This document shows positions 1-8,884 of a stretch of 63,071 bases of DNA, piece by piece. The first letter of the stretch is position 1. Each line of letters opens with the position of its first letter. The stretch covers positions 1-63,071 of the forward strand of contig NZ_JACBXA010000007.1 of assembly GCF_013870515.1 (NCBI RefSeq), written 5' to 3'. The DNA is from Streptomyces albidus (ex Kaewkla and Franco 2022) (GTDB lineage: Bacteria > Actinomycetota > Actinomycetes > Streptomycetales > Streptomycetaceae). The notes under the pieces were generated by a model. The model was not told where the DNA came from. It saw only the letters and a list, made by a program, of their open reading frames with translations, and did not search any database. The position numbers were made by a program, and so were the translations under genes.

Positions 1-1
1 C

Positions 2-40
2 GAGAACTTCAGCGAGATCCCCGACGACTCCACGAGATAG
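2..40 (+). CDS. C-terminal end of an upstream gene (partial)
   Basis: Frame 2 reads a short tail (ENFSEIPDDSTR) ending in TAG at 38-40. Nearly every third codon position in it is G or C, as in real genes of this window, while the other two frames here have poor third-position GC. I infer that it is the last 12 codons of a gene whose body lies outside the window. Its family cannot be told from so short a piece. Confidence 0.4.
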   Translation, partial: ENFSEIPDDSTR

Positions 41-653
41 CTGTGGCCTGCTCGTATGCCGCGCCCGCGCCGTCTCCCGCATCGCGGCGGCGCACGGCGT
101 CGCAATCGTCTACGGCTACCCCGAGCGAGACGGCCGGGCCGTGCACAACTCCGTGGCCCTCGTCGGCCCCGACGGCAGCGCCCTCGCCGGCTACCGCAAG
201 ACGCATCTCTACGGCGGCTACGAGACGACCAACTTCTCACCCGGAGACCGGCTCGTCGTCCAGGCCGACCTGGAAGGCGTCCGGATCGGGCTTCTCGTCT
301 GCTACGACGTGGAGTTCCCCGAGACCGTACGGGCCCACGCGCTCGCCGGAACCGAACTGCTGGTCGTGCCGACGGCGTTGATGCGCCCGTACGACATCGT
401 CGCCGAGACGGTCGTACCCTCCCGCGCCTGGGAGAACCAGCTCTACATCGCCTACACCAACCGCCTCGGCCGCGAAGGGGAGTTCGACTTCGCGGGCCTC
501 AGCGTCCTCGCAGCCCCCGACGGCACGGCACCCGCCAGGGCCGGACGCGGCGAGGAAGTGCTCGTCGCCGGAGTCGACACCGGCCTCCTTCGAGCCTCGC
601 GGGACCAGAACCCCTACCTCGCCGACCGGCGCCCCGGCCTCTACGCCGCCTGA
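41..653 (+). pseudogene. DavA-like carbon-nitrogen hydrolase (amidase), 5' truncated
   Basis: From about base 41 the frame reads a nitrilase-superfamily amidase: RAVSRIAAAHG, then VYGYPERDG, the lysine motif YRKTHLYG and the cysteine motif LLVCYDVEFPE, ending ENQLYIAYTNR...YLADRRPGLYAA. The order closely follows what I know of Pseudomonas DavA (5-aminovaleramidase). Family members are about 260 aa with a Glu-Lys-Cys triad. Only about 203 codons are present, and the N-terminal part that carries the catalytic Glu is absent. The recognisable part begins directly after the TAG at 38-40 that ends another reading frame, so the 5' end seems deleted and the enzyme is probably dead. It lies 84 bp before the partner monooxygenase gene. 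An alternative internal start (GTG at 141) would lack even more of the fold. Recognition of the family is firm; the truncation depends on sequence near the window edge. Confidence 0.7.
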
Positions 654-737
654 CCCCGCCGGTCGTCAACACACCCGGCTTGCCCACGAGTTGAGCCGCC
701 ACGAACACCCGCACCCCACGCACAGGAGAAGCACGCG

Positions 738-2453
738 ATGACGTCCACGGTGCCCACGGCCGTACACGAGGAGCAGCAGACCGCGGCCGCGCCGCTGACG
801 ATGTTCGGCCCCGACTTCCCCTTCGCCTACGACGACTTCCTCGCCCACCCGGCCGGGCTGGGCTCCGTACCGGCCACCGAGCTGGGCACCGAGGTCGCAG
901 TCATCGGCGGAGGCCTCTCCGGCATCGTCGCCGCCTACGAGCTGATGAAGACGGGCCTCAAGCCGGTCGTCTACGAGGCCGACCAGATCGGCGGCCGGCT
1001 GCGCACCGCCTCCTTCGAGGGGTCCCAGGACGGGCTGACGGCGGAGATGGGGGCCATGCGCTTCCCGCCGTCCTCCACCGCCTTCCAGCACTACGTGGAA
1101 CTGGCCGGCCTGGAGACCGTTCCCTTCCCCAACCCCCTTGCTCCCGGCACCCCTTCGACCGTCGTCGACCTCAAGGGGCAGTCGCACTACGCCCGTACGC
1201 TGGAGGACCTGCCGCCCGTCTACCACCACGTCATGGACGCATGGAACGCCTGCCTGGAGGACGGCGCCTCCTTCTCCGCCATGCAGCGCGCCGTACGGGA
1301 GCGCGATGTGCCGCGCATGCGTGAGATCTGGTCCCGCCTGGTCGACAAGTTGGACAACCAGACCTTCTACGGCTTCCTCTGCGACTCGCCCTCCTTCTCC
1401 TCCTTCCGGCACCGCGAGATCTTCGGACAGGTCGGGTTCGGCACGGGCGGCTGGGACACCGACTTCCCCAACTCCATCCTGGAGATCCTCCGCGTCGTCT
1501 ACACGGGAGCGGACGACGACCACCGCAGCATCGTCGGCGGCAGCCAGCAACTCCCCCTGAAGCTTTGGGAGTTCGAGCCCGACAAGCTCACGCACTGGGC
1601 GCGCGGCACATCTCTCGCCTCGCTCCACCCCGGCCGTACGCACCGGCCCGCCGTCACCCGGCTGCACCGCACGGCGGGCAACCGCATCACCGTCACCGAC
1701 GCCGACGGCGACATCCGCACCTACCGGGCGGCGATCTTCACCGCACAGTCCTGGATGATGCTGAGCAAGATCGACTGTGATGACGCGCTGCTGCCCATCG
1801 ACCACTGGACGGCCGTCGAGCGCACCCACTACATGGAGTCCTCGAAGCTGTTCGTGCCCGTCGACCGCCCGTTCTGGCTCGACGAGGCCGTCGACGACAA
1901 GGGTGAGCCGACCGGCCGTGACGTGATGAGCATGACGCTCACGGACCGCATGACACGCGGCACGTACCTGCTGGACGACGGACCGGACCGTCCCGCGGTC
2001 ATCTGCCTCTCCTACACGTGGTGCGACGACAGCCTCAAGTGGCTCCCGCTGGACGCCAATCAGCGGATGGAGGTGATGCTGAAGTCGCTCGGTGAGATCT
2101 ATCCGGGCGTCGACATCAGGAGCCACATCACCGGCAGCCCCGTCACCGTCTCCTGGGAGAACGAGCCCTACTTCATGGGCGCGTTCAAGGCCAACCTGCC
2201 CGGCCACTACCGGTACCAGCGGCGGCTGTTCACCCACTTCATGCAGGACGCCCTGCCGCAGGACAAGCGCGGGCTCTTCCTCGCCGGCGACGACATCTCC
2301 TGGACCGCGGGCTGGGCCGAGGGCGCCGTGCAGACGGCGCTCAACGCTGTGTGGGGCGTCCTCCACCACCTCGGCGGCGGCACCGACCCCTCCAACCCGG
2401 GCCCCGGTGACGTCTACGACGAGATCGCGCCTGTCGAACTGCCGGAGGACTAG
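738..2453 (+). CDS. Flavin amine oxidase, L-lysine/L-arginine 2-monooxygenase-like (DavB type)
   Basis: A 571-aa FAD enzyme. The N-terminus (LTMFGPDFPFAYDDF, then HPAGLGS) and the segment GQVGFGTGGWDTDFPNS match the lysine 2-monooxygenase family (DavB) as I know it. The Rossmann motif is VIGGGLSG at residues 55-62 with the ribose-binding Glu at 80, followed by GGRLRT. The C-terminal FAD motif GLFLAGDDISWTAGWAEGAVQ is present. Such enzymes oxidatively decarboxylate a basic amino acid to the amide (5-aminovaleramide from lysine, 4-guanidinobutyramide from arginine), and a nitrilase-family amidase then hydrolyses it. That amidase is the truncated gene just upstream. An AGGAG ribosome site lies 10 nt before the ATG. 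Substrate is not decidable from sequence; arginine 2-monooxygenase activity is known from Streptomyces, so both are open. It is followed by a strong terminator. Confidence 0.85.
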   Translation: MTSTVPTAVHEEQQTAAAPLTMFGPDFPFAYDDFLAHPAGLGSVPATELGTEVAVIGGGLSGIVAAYELMKTGLKPVVYEADQIGGRLRTASFEGSQDGLTAEMGAMRFPPSSTAFQHYVELAGLETVPFPNPLAPGTPSTVVDLKGQSHYARTLEDLPPVYHHVMDAWNACLEDGASFSAMQRAVRERDVPRMREIWSRLVDKLDNQTFYGFLCDSPSFSSFRHREIFGQVGFGTGGWDTDFPNSILEILRVVYTGADDDHRSIVGGSQQLPLKLWEFEPDKLTHWARGTSLASLHPGRTHRPAVTRLHRTAGNRITVTDADGDIRTYRAAIFTAQSWMMLSKIDCDDALLPIDHWTAVERTHYMESSKLFVPVDRPFWLDEAVDDKGEPTGRDVMSMTLTDRMTRGTYLLDDGPDRPAVICLSYTWCDDSLKWLPLDANQRMEVMLKSLGEIYPGVDIRSHITGSPVTVSWENEPYFMGAFKANLPGHYRYQRRLFTHFMQDALPQDKRGLFLAGDDISWTAGWAEGAVQTALNAVWGVLHHLGGGTDPSNPGPGDVYDEIAPVELPED

Positions 2454-2562
2454 CGGACACCCCTAGGGCCTCGTGCAGCTGGATCAGGGGCGACTCGTGG
2501 CGGGGGAGTCGTTGGCCGACCGCCCCGCGCGCCAGCCGGACGAGCGGTGAGCCCGGGATGAA

Positions 2563-2594
2563 CGGCCGCCCCGGGTCCGTACCCGGGGCGGCCG
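2563..2594. terminator. Bidirectional hairpin terminator
   Basis: Perfect 14-bp stem (2563-2576 with 2581-2594) and a 4-nt loop, between the convergent monooxygenase and LLM oxidoreductase genes. Confidence 0.8.
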
Positions 2595-2597
2595 CCC

Positions 2598-3527
2598 TCA
2601 CATCCCCGCTTCGCGCACAGCGGCGTACAACTCGCGGGCCGAATCGAGCAGTTCGGCCACATCGCGTGATCCCGCCTGCACGTCCACGATCGCCTCCTGG
2701 ACCCCGGCCGCGACGCCTTCCGCAAGGTCCTCCACGATCTGCCCCACGCTTCCCTGATGGGGGCGCCGGTCACCGCCCATCGGCTTCGGCGTGATCCGCG
2801 CGCTGCAGCGCTGCACCAGAGTCAGGGAGTCGGGATCCCGCCCGTGGCTCTCGGCCAGCTCGCGGATCTTCGCCCAGGTCGAGGCCACCACCGGATGCGG
2901 TGTGAGGGAGGGGAGCCAGCCGTCCGCGCGGCGCGCGAGCCGGTCCAGCGTGCGGTCGTTGCTCGCCGCCAGCAGCACGGGGACGCGACCGGCCGCCGGC
3001 TTCGGACCGACATCGGACGCGGGGATGCGCGTACGGACACCCTCGTACGCCGATGGCCCGGGGCCCCACACCGTCTCGCACACGTCCAGAACCTCGTCCA
3101 GCAGCTCGCCCCTCCTGCTGAAGTCCACGCCGGCCGCGGCGTATTCGTCACGCGACCAGCCCGTGCCGAATCCGGCGACCATGCGGCCGCCGCTCGCCGC
3201 GTCCAACGAGCCCAGGGTGCGGGCCAGGTCGAACGGCGCGTGCAGCGGAGCGACCAGCACCGAAGTCCCCAGCCGCACGCGCTCGGTGACGGCCGCCGCG
3301 AGCGCGAGGGTCACCAGCGGGTCCGCGACGTGACGGAAGGTCTCGGGCCAGGGCCTGCCCGGCACGCGGTACATGCCGTCGACCGGTTCGTCCGGCACCA
3401 GAGTGCGCTCGAAGACCCACACGCTGTCGAAGCCGCACTCCTCGGCCTCCCGTGCCACTGCGGTCACATCGTGGCTCGCCCCGTACTGCTTCATCTGCGG
3501 CAGACCGAGGCCCAGGCGCAGTGTCAT
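2598..3527 (-). CDS. LLM-class (luciferase-like) F420/FMN-dependent oxidoreductase
   Basis: 309 aa from the ATG at 3527, chosen because GGGAGGA stands just upstream; longer starts would run into a low-quality N-terminus. The protein opens LRLGLGLPQMKQYG and continues with AREAEECGFDSVWVFER and RVRLGTSVLVAPLH, the usual opening strands of the luciferase-like TIM barrel. VAGFGTGWSRDEY is typical of the F420-dependent actinobacterial branch. Cofactor (F420 rather than FMN) is inferred from this branch, not seen directly. Substrate is unknown. It stands alone, convergent with the monooxygenase and sharing its terminator. Confidence 0.85.
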   Translation of the reverse strand: MTLRLGLGLPQMKQYGASHDVTAVAREAEECGFDSVWVFERTLVPDEPVDGMYRVPGRPWPETFRHVADPLVTLALAAAVTERVRLGTSVLVAPLHAPFDLARTLGSLDAASGGRMVAGFGTGWSRDEYAAAGVDFSRRGELLDEVLDVCETVWGPGPSAYEGVRTRIPASDVGPKPAAGRVPVLLAASNDRTLDRLARRADGWLPSLTPHPVVASTWAKIRELAESHGRDPDSLTLVQRCSARITPKPMGGDRRPHQGSVGQIVEDLAEGVAAGVQEAIVDVQAGSRDVAELLDSARELYAAVREAGM

Positions 3528-3635
3528 GTTTCCTCCCACGCGTCCCTCCGCCCGTACGGTGCGCACGGGCATCTCGCATCCCTAGACGAGAACACTCCGC
3601 CGTACAAGACCCCGTGGCCGAGTGGCCCGCGGCCG

Positions 3636-4400
3636 TCAGCGGACGGGAAGGGGCGTCAGCAGGCATCGTCCGGCCATGCCCACACCGGCGTCGAGACGCT
3701 CCGCGAACTCCTCGGCGAGCTGCGGCAGGCCGCGAAGCTCCCACAGAGTCCTGAACGCCGCCCACGCGCCGCCCCGCGCCATCTCCAGGCTCCAGGCACC
3801 CAGCAGATGGGTCAGCGGGTCCGCGACGTCGAGCATGTCCGGGCCGGGCATCAGCTCCTCCCGGATGCGCTCCTCCAGCCCGGTCAGCAGCTCACCGATG
3901 CGCTCGAAGTCGCCCTCCAGGGCCTACGGTTCGGCGCACCGGGACCAGCACGTCCCCAGCAGCGCCAGCGGCAGGTCGTGACCGATGTGGGCGTTGATCC
4001 CGGAGATGGCGAACTGAAGCGGCCGTACGGACGGATGGCGGCGGAGCTGGAAGAGCGGACGCCACGAGGCGGGCGTGCGGTCGCCCGTGGCCGACGCCTC
4101 CACAGCGCGCAGATAGCGGTCGGCGAAGCGCACGCCCAGCTCCTCGGCCGCTCCACGGTCGGTGAACCAGCCCGTATCCAGGCGCAGTTGAAGCTCTTCG
4201 GTCACCGCCAGATACACCCGGTTGAAGACCGCCACCCCGTCTCCGCGGGGCAGATCCGTGCTGATCGCGCGCATCCGCCGCACGACGTCCCGCACCGAGT
4301 CCGGCCGTCGCGGGCCAGGCTGGGCGAGGAGCGTGCACTGTCTCGAGTACGGAGGGGCATCGGACGCCCGTCGCAGGGGCGTCTGCTCGGTCGACGTCAT
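3636..4400 (-). pseudogene. DUF5995-family protein interrupted by an in-frame TAG
   Basis: The frame starts at ATG 4400 (MTSTEQTPLRRASD) and reads RMRAISTDLPRGDGVAVFNRVYL, LAVTEELQLRLDTGWF and QFAISGINAHIGHDLPLAL, which I recognise as DUF5995. It stops at TAG on 3926-3924 after TCWSRCAEP. The same frame then continues at once with ALEGDFERIGELLTGLEERI and DVADPLTHLLGAWSLEMARG to a stop at 3636. No base is gained or lost, so one sense codon has become amber. Removing it gives about 253 aa, a plausible full length. The function of the family is not established; it is common in Streptomyces. Either a recent nonsense mutation, a sequencing error, or amber readthrough would explain it. Confidence 0.75.
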
Positions 4401-4577
4401 CAACTCAGCGTGACAGGTCGGTGGCGTACGGTGGCGAATCCGCGGCGCACTGCGCCCGGACGGGGGACGGACGGGGCCGTACGAGCGCAGCGCACGGCCC
4501 TCGCTCACCGGCCGCTGAGGTCTCTCTCTCGCGTCGGGGCAGCGTCCGGACGGCCGTTGATCCCTTGCGGAGGCGGC

Positions 4578-5873
4578 TCAGTCCGCCGTCTCACCGGCCT
4601 TGGCTGCCCGGCCCGCCTCGTCGTGCTCCGGCGCCCGCGGTGCGGAGACTGCCGAGACGCCGCCGGCACCCGCCGTCGCCGCTGGGGGAGTTGTCTGCGT
4701 ACGCAGCACTCCCGCCCCGAAGACCAATCCGAGCAGCAACACCGTGACAAGGCCGAACGAGAACCTCAGCGAGGTCGCCTCCGCGATCCAGCCGACCGCG
4801 GCGGGAGCGGCAAGACCGGATGCGTAGGCGAGCGTCGCGACGCCCGCGATGGCCTGCCCGGGGGCGGACGTCTTGATGCGTCCCGCGGCGGCGAAGCACA
4901 GCGGAACCACCACCGCGACGCCGACTCCGATCAGCGCGAAGCCGGTGATCGCGAGCGGAGAGGTCTCGGCGGCGACGACGAGCGCACAGCCGAGCGCGGC
5001 AAGGAGGCCGCTGGCACGCACCGTTCGGACCGGGCCCATGCGCCGCACCACGGCGTCCCCCACGAGCCGCGCGACGGCCATCGTGCAGGCGAAAGCGGTG
5101 AACGCCGCCGCAGCGAGCCCCGGATCGGCGTCGGTGACGTCGCGCAGATAGATGCCCGACCAGTCCATGGAGGCACCCTCGGCGAAGACCGCGCAGAGGC
5201 CGATGAGGCCGACCGCCAGCACACCCTTGCCGGGCAGCGCGAAGCGCGGCGGCTCCTCCGCGCCTGACTCGCCGGTCTCCGGATCCGCCGCGGACTCTTC
5301 CCGTACGTCCAGTGCCCAGCGGCTCGCGACGAGTGCCGTGACCGTCAACACCGGTGCGACCAGCGCCAGATGGATGCGGCCGTCGAGCCCGTTGTGCGCG
5401 GCCAGCGCGCCCACCGTGCCCCCCAGCAGCGTGCCCACGCTCCACATGCCGTGGAGCCCCGACATGAGTGAACGTCCGTACCGCTCCTCGATCTGCACGC
5501 CCTGCGAGTTCATCGCCACGTCCATCAGGCCCAGTCCGCACCCGTAGACGAACAGAGCCACGCACAGCCAGGGCAGACCGGGGGCGAGCGGAGGCAGTAC
5601 GAGCGCCAGGCAGCACAGCACGGACAGCCATGTCAACGAGCGGCGGGGACCGTAGCGGTGCGAGAGGCGGGCGCAGAGCGGCATCGCGGAGGAGGCGCCC
5701 ACGGTCAGGAAGACCAGAGCAAGGCCGAGCCAGCCGGGAGTGAGATCCAGGTGCTCCCGGATCCACGGGATGCTCGTGGCGAAGCTGCCGCTCGCGCCGC
5801 CGTTGACGGCGAAGACGACGGCGATCGCGCCCCGTGCCCGGCGAGTGGCGCCATCGGCACCGGTCTGCTGCAT
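4578..5873 (-). CDS. Major facilitator superfamily transporter
   Basis: 431 aa from ATG 5873, which has GGAGGG 9 nt upstream; the open frame upstream of it lacks coding character. Twelve hydrophobic segments are readable, beginning IAVVFAVNGGASGSFATSIP. The MFS signature after helix 2 appears as ARLSHRYGPRRSL. The N-terminal half resembles sugar/drug-type MFS carriers of the YbjJ/FucP-like group, with MDVAMNSQGVQIEERYG, a segment I associate with YbjJ-like proteins. The tail after helix 12 is Ala/Glu-rich and probably disordered. Substrate is unknown. It is divergent from the riboflavin operon, with about 260 bp between them, but nothing shows shared regulation. Confidence 0.85.
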   Translation of the reverse strand: MQQTGADGATRRARGAIAVVFAVNGGASGSFATSIPWIREHLDLTPGWLGLALVFLTVGASSAMPLCARLSHRYGPRRSLTWLSVLCCLALVLPPLAPGLPWLCVALFVYGCGLGLMDVAMNSQGVQIEERYGRSLMSGLHGMWSVGTLLGGTVGALAAHNGLDGRIHLALVAPVLTVTALVASRWALDVREESAADPETGESGAEEPPRFALPGKGVLAVGLIGLCAVFAEGASMDWSGIYLRDVTDADPGLAAAAFTAFACTMAVARLVGDAVVRRMGPVRTVRASGLLAALGCALVVAAETSPLAITGFALIGVGVAVVVPLCFAAAGRIKTSAPGQAIAGVATLAYASGLAAPAAVGWIAEATSLRFSFGLVTVLLLGLVFGAGVLRTQTTPPAATAGAGGVSAVSAPRAPEHDEAGRAAKAGETAD

Positions 5874-6136
5874 GTACGGGACCCTCCGGCCTGTGTGTTC
5901 GTTCCCCCTGCGCGCTGCGCGCACCTTTGCTCGCGCGCCCCACGGCCTGCACGATCCGGGCCACTGTACGGGGGGTCGTGCACCGTCGAACAAGAGGTTT
6001 CCGCAACGGGATCGAGCCAATTGAGAGCGCTCACATCCGGCGCTCCCCGCCGCGGTGTGCTGTGAGTGAGCCCACAGCACTCGGGAGCGTGCCCGGAGCG
6101 GCGGCGTGGCAGACTGGAGGCGTACCAGTGACGTCA

Positions 6137-6263
6137 GCGCACTCCGGGGTCGGTGAAAGTCCGAACCGGCGGTTACAGTCCGCGACCCGATCGCCTCCAG
6201 CGACCGGTTGACCAGGTGAAATTCCTGGACCGACGGTTAAAGTCCGGATGGGAGGCAGTGCGC
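6137..6263 (+). promoter_or_regulatory. FMN riboswitch (RFN element)
   Basis: The conserved core is directly readable: GGGGTCGGTGAAAGTCCG, then ACCGGCGGTTACAGTCCGCGA, and later CCAGGTGAAATTCCTGGACC, GACGGTTAAAGTCCGGATG and GGAGGCAGTGCGC. The closing helix P1 pairs 6137-6143 with 6257-6263 over 7 bp. It lies 174 nt before the ribD start, so it is expected to switch the riboflavin operon off when FMN is plentiful. I did not identify a clear intrinsic terminator after the aptamer, so translational control or Rho-type control is as likely. Confidence 0.95.
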
Positions 6264-6437
6264 GGCGGGCCGAGACCGGTACACCACCGCATCCGGGCGG
6301 TCCGTTTCCGTCGTATCCGCGACGGGGCCGGTTCCGCTTCCGAGGACCGTTCTGGTTCCAGGTGGTGTCCACCGCTCGCAAGCCCGTACACATCCCACAT
6401 GCCCCGGAGTCCGTGCCCTAGAGGCAGGAGAGACCCG

Positions 6438-7622
6438 GTGGCCACCGACGCCGCAGTGTCAGCACCGTCAGCCGATCCGGCAGAGCGGGCTGCCATGCGC
6501 CGAGCGGTCGAACTCGCCGCCCGCGGGCTGGGATCCACCAGCCCCAATCCGGTCGTCGGCTGCATCGTGCTCAACTCCGAGGGCTTTCCCGTCGGTGAGG
6601 GCTGGCATCAGCGGGCCGGCGGCCCGCACGCCGAGATCCACGCACTTGCCGAGGCCGGTGACGACGCCCGCGGAGGCACCGCGATCGTCACCCTCGAACC
6701 CTGTGACCACACCGGCCGCACCGGCCCCTGCTCTCTGGCGCTCATCGACGCGGGCATCGCGCGCGTCGTCTACGCCGTCGCCGATCCCGCCGCGGGCGGA
6801 GGCGCCCGCAGGCTCGCCGAGGCGGGCGTCGACGTGGAGCGGGGGCTGCTCGCTGAGGAGGCCGTGGCCGGCAACGCCGCCTGGCTCACCGCGATGCGGC
6901 TGCAGCGCCCGTACGTCATCTGGAAGTACGCCGCGACACTCGACGGCCGTATCGCAGCGGCCGACGGCTCGAGCCGCTGGATCACCTCCGACGAGGCGAG
7001 GGCGGACGTGCACCGGCTCAGGGCCCGCACCGACGCCGTGATCGTCGGCTCCGGCACGGCCCGCGAGGACGACCCCCACCTGGCGGTGCGCGGTGTCGCC
7101 GGAGCCGTCCAGCCGCTGCGGATCGTCATCGACACCGACGCCAAGTCCGTACGGCCCGGCGCGCGCGTCCTCGATGACGCCGCCCCCACCCTGATCGCCG
7201 TCGCGGACGACGCCGACGCCGGTGAACTCGAGCGCACCGCAGAGCTGTTGCGCCTTCCACGCGCCGCCGAGGGACGCCCGGGGCTGGACCTGACGGCGCT
7301 GCTGGACGCACTGCACGCCCGCGAGGTGCGGTCGGTCCTGCTGGAGGGCGGCCCGACGCTCGCCGGCGCGTTCGTCGAGGCCGGCGCCGTCGACGAGGTC
7401 ATCGGCTACATCGCGCCCGTACTGCTGGGCGCCGGACCCGCGGCGCTCGGGCACGCCGGAATCGCCACCATCGCGCAGGCGTTGCGGCTGAAGGTGACCG
7501 AATCCGTACGTGTCGGCGCCGACTTGCGCATCACCGCGGTTCCCGAAGGCGCTCCCCGCGCCAAGGCCACCGCTGCTTCCGCTGCCGCCACCGCTTCCAC
7601 TGCTGCCACCGAGGAGTCCTGA
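6438..7622 (+). CDS. ribD: Bifunctional diaminohydroxyphosphoribosylaminopyrimidine deaminase / reductase
   Basis: 394 aa from GTG 6438, with AGGAG 8 nt upstream; the open frame extends back into the riboswitch and is not used. The N-terminal cytidine-deaminase-like domain has the zinc motifs PHAEIHAL and EPCDHTGRTGPC and the family start SPNPVVGCIVL. The C-terminal reductase domain contains YAATLDGRIAAADGSSRWI and LLEGGPTLAGAFVEAGAVDE, the NADPH-binding RibD_C fold. It catalyses the second and third steps of riboflavin synthesis. The last about 30 residues are an Ala/Thr-rich run that looks dispensable. First gene of a five-gene operon under the FMN riboswitch; its stop is directly followed by the ribE start. 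Confidence 0.95.
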   Translation: MATDAAVSAPSADPAERAAMRRAVELAARGLGSTSPNPVVGCIVLNSEGFPVGEGWHQRAGGPHAEIHALAEAGDDARGGTAIVTLEPCDHTGRTGPCSLALIDAGIARVVYAVADPAAGGGARRLAEAGVDVERGLLAEEAVAGNAAWLTAMRLQRPYVIWKYAATLDGRIAAADGSSRWITSDEARADVHRLRARTDAVIVGSGTAREDDPHLAVRGVAGAVQPLRIVIDTDAKSVRPGARVLDDAAPTLIAVADDADAGELERTAELLRLPRAAEGRPGLDLTALLDALHAREVRSVLLEGGPTLAGAFVEAGAVDEVIGYIAPVLLGAGPAALGHAGIATIAQALRLKVTESVRVGADLRITAVPEGAPRAKATAASAAATASTAATEES

Positions 7623-8213
7623 GTGTTCACCGGAATTGTCGAAGAACTGGGCGAGGTCGTCGGCGTCGACGAACTGCCGGGCGCCGCCCGCTTCCGGCTG
7701 CGCGGCCCCGTCGTGACGGAAGGCGTCCGGCACGGCGAGTCGATCGCCGTCAACGGCGTCTGCCTGACCGTCGTCGAGACCTCCGACGGCGAGTTCACGG
7801 CCGACGTCATCCAGGAGACCCTCACCCGCTCCAGCCTCGGTGCGCTGAGCGTCGGCTCCCGCGTCAACCTCGAACGCCCGCTGGCACTCGGCGGCAGGCT
7901 CGACGGACATCTCGTCCAGGGCCACGTCGACGGCACCGGCCACATCACCCGGCGTACCGAGGACGGCACGGTGGAGGTCCAAGTGCCGCCGGGGCTGGCG
8001 AGGTACATCGTGGAGAAGGGCTCCATCACCGTCGACGGCGTGAGCCTCACCGTCGTCGAGGCAGGCGACGAGCACTTCACGGTCAGCCTGATCCCCACCA
8101 CCCTGGAGCTGACCACTCTCGGCATCAAGCGGCCCGGAGACCCGGTCAACCTCGAGGTCGACGTACTGGCCAAGTACGTCGAGCGGCTGCTCGGGAAGGA
8201 AGCCGTCCGATGA
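7623..8213 (+). CDS. ribE: Riboflavin synthase alpha chain
   Basis: 196 aa, GTG start immediately after the ribD stop. The protein begins [12 protein letters not shown] and carries the two internally repeated lumazine-binding barrels: the first with [15 protein letters not shown], the second with [24 protein letters not shown]. The [12 protein letters not shown] segment joins them. It dismutates two 6,7-dimethyl-8-ribityllumazine molecules into riboflavin, the last step of the pathway. In actinobacteria this gene is called ribE or ribC. It overlaps the transporter gene that follows by 4 bp (ATGA), which points to coupled translation. Confidence 0.95.
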   Translation: MFTGIVEELGEVVGVDELPGAARFRLRGPVVTEGVRHGESIAVNGVCLTVVETSDGEFTADVIQETLTRSSLGALSVGSRVNLERPLALGGRLDGHLVQGHVDGTGHITRRTEDGTVEVQVPPGLARYIVEKGSITVDGVSLTVVEAGDEHFTVSLIPTTLELTTLGIKRPGDPVNLEVDVLAKYVERLLGKEAVR

Positions 8214-8884
8214 GCGGACTCGAGTGGCTGAACAGCCAGGCGTTCACGGCGTTCGGCCAGCACGTGATCTACTCCGACATCATCGGCAACGTCGTCGGAC
8301 TGGCCGCCCTCGCACTGGGCTGGCGGCGCTCCATCCTCACCTGGCCCGTGCAGCTGCTCTCCGGCGTCATCCTCGTCGGCGCCTACTACTCGGCCCAACT
8401 CGCCGGCGGAGTGGGCAAACAGCTCCTGGTCATCGTCGTCGCCGTGTGGGGCTGGCGGCAGTGGCGGAGCGGCAAGCAGCAGACCGGGGACGGGACCATC
8501 GCCGTCCGCTTCGCCGGCGCACGCGAGCGGACGCTGCTCCTGGCCGGCACGGTATTGGGCACCCTCGCCGTCGGCTCGCTCTTCACGCTCGTACCGAGCC
8601 TGTCGTGGAACCCGTGGCCCGACGCGTACATCTTCGTGGGCACCCTCGCCGCCATGACCGCCCAGGCGCGAGGCCTCGTCGAGTTCTGGTTCGCCTGGCT
8701 CCTCGTCGACGTCGTCGGCGTCCCCCTGGCCTTCAGCAGCGGGCTGGCCTTCTCCGGCCTCGTCTACGTCGTCTATCTCGGGCTCGTGCTCTGGGGTCTG
8801 CGCAGCTGGTGGCTGCGGACGCGGACGGCCACTGCGGAGACCTCCGCGCCGCACCGGGGCGCGGCGGAAGGAGCGGTCCCATGA
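8210..8884 (+). CDS. ribM: PnuC-family membrane transporter, probably riboflavin importer RibM
   Basis: 224 aa, with about seven hydrophobic segments. The family features are [25 protein letters not shown] near residue 25 and [18 protein letters not shown] followed by [15 protein letters not shown] near the C-terminus; the WxxWLxVDxxxxxxF pattern is typical of PnuC. PnuC proteins move nicotinamide riboside, but the homologue in the same operon position in Streptomyces davawensis (RibM) takes up riboflavin and roseoflavin, and Corynebacterium PnuX is similar. Location inside an FMN-riboswitch operon between ribE and ribBA makes flavin import the best inference. It overlaps both neighbours by 4 bp. 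Confidence 0.85.
   Translation: MSGLEWLNSQAFTAFGQHVIYSDIIGNVVGLAALALGWRRSILTWPVQLLSGVILVGAYYSAQLAGGVGKQLLVIVVAVWGWRQWRSGKQQTGDGTIAVRFAGARERTLLLAGTVLGTLAVGSLFTLVPSLSWNPWPDAYIFVGTLAAMTAQARGLVEFWFAWLLVDVVGVPLAFSSGLAFSGLVYVVYLGLVLWGLRSWWLRTRTATAETSAPHRGAAEGAVP

Noticed and set aside
2757..5267. 836-codon open frame on the plus strand
   Set aside because: It runs antisense to the LLM, DUF5995 and MFS genes; its sequence is Arg/Ala/His-rich with no motifs.
6153..6437. N-terminal extension of ribD
   Set aside because: It would translate the FMN riboswitch; a GTG with AGGAG at 6438 fits the family start.
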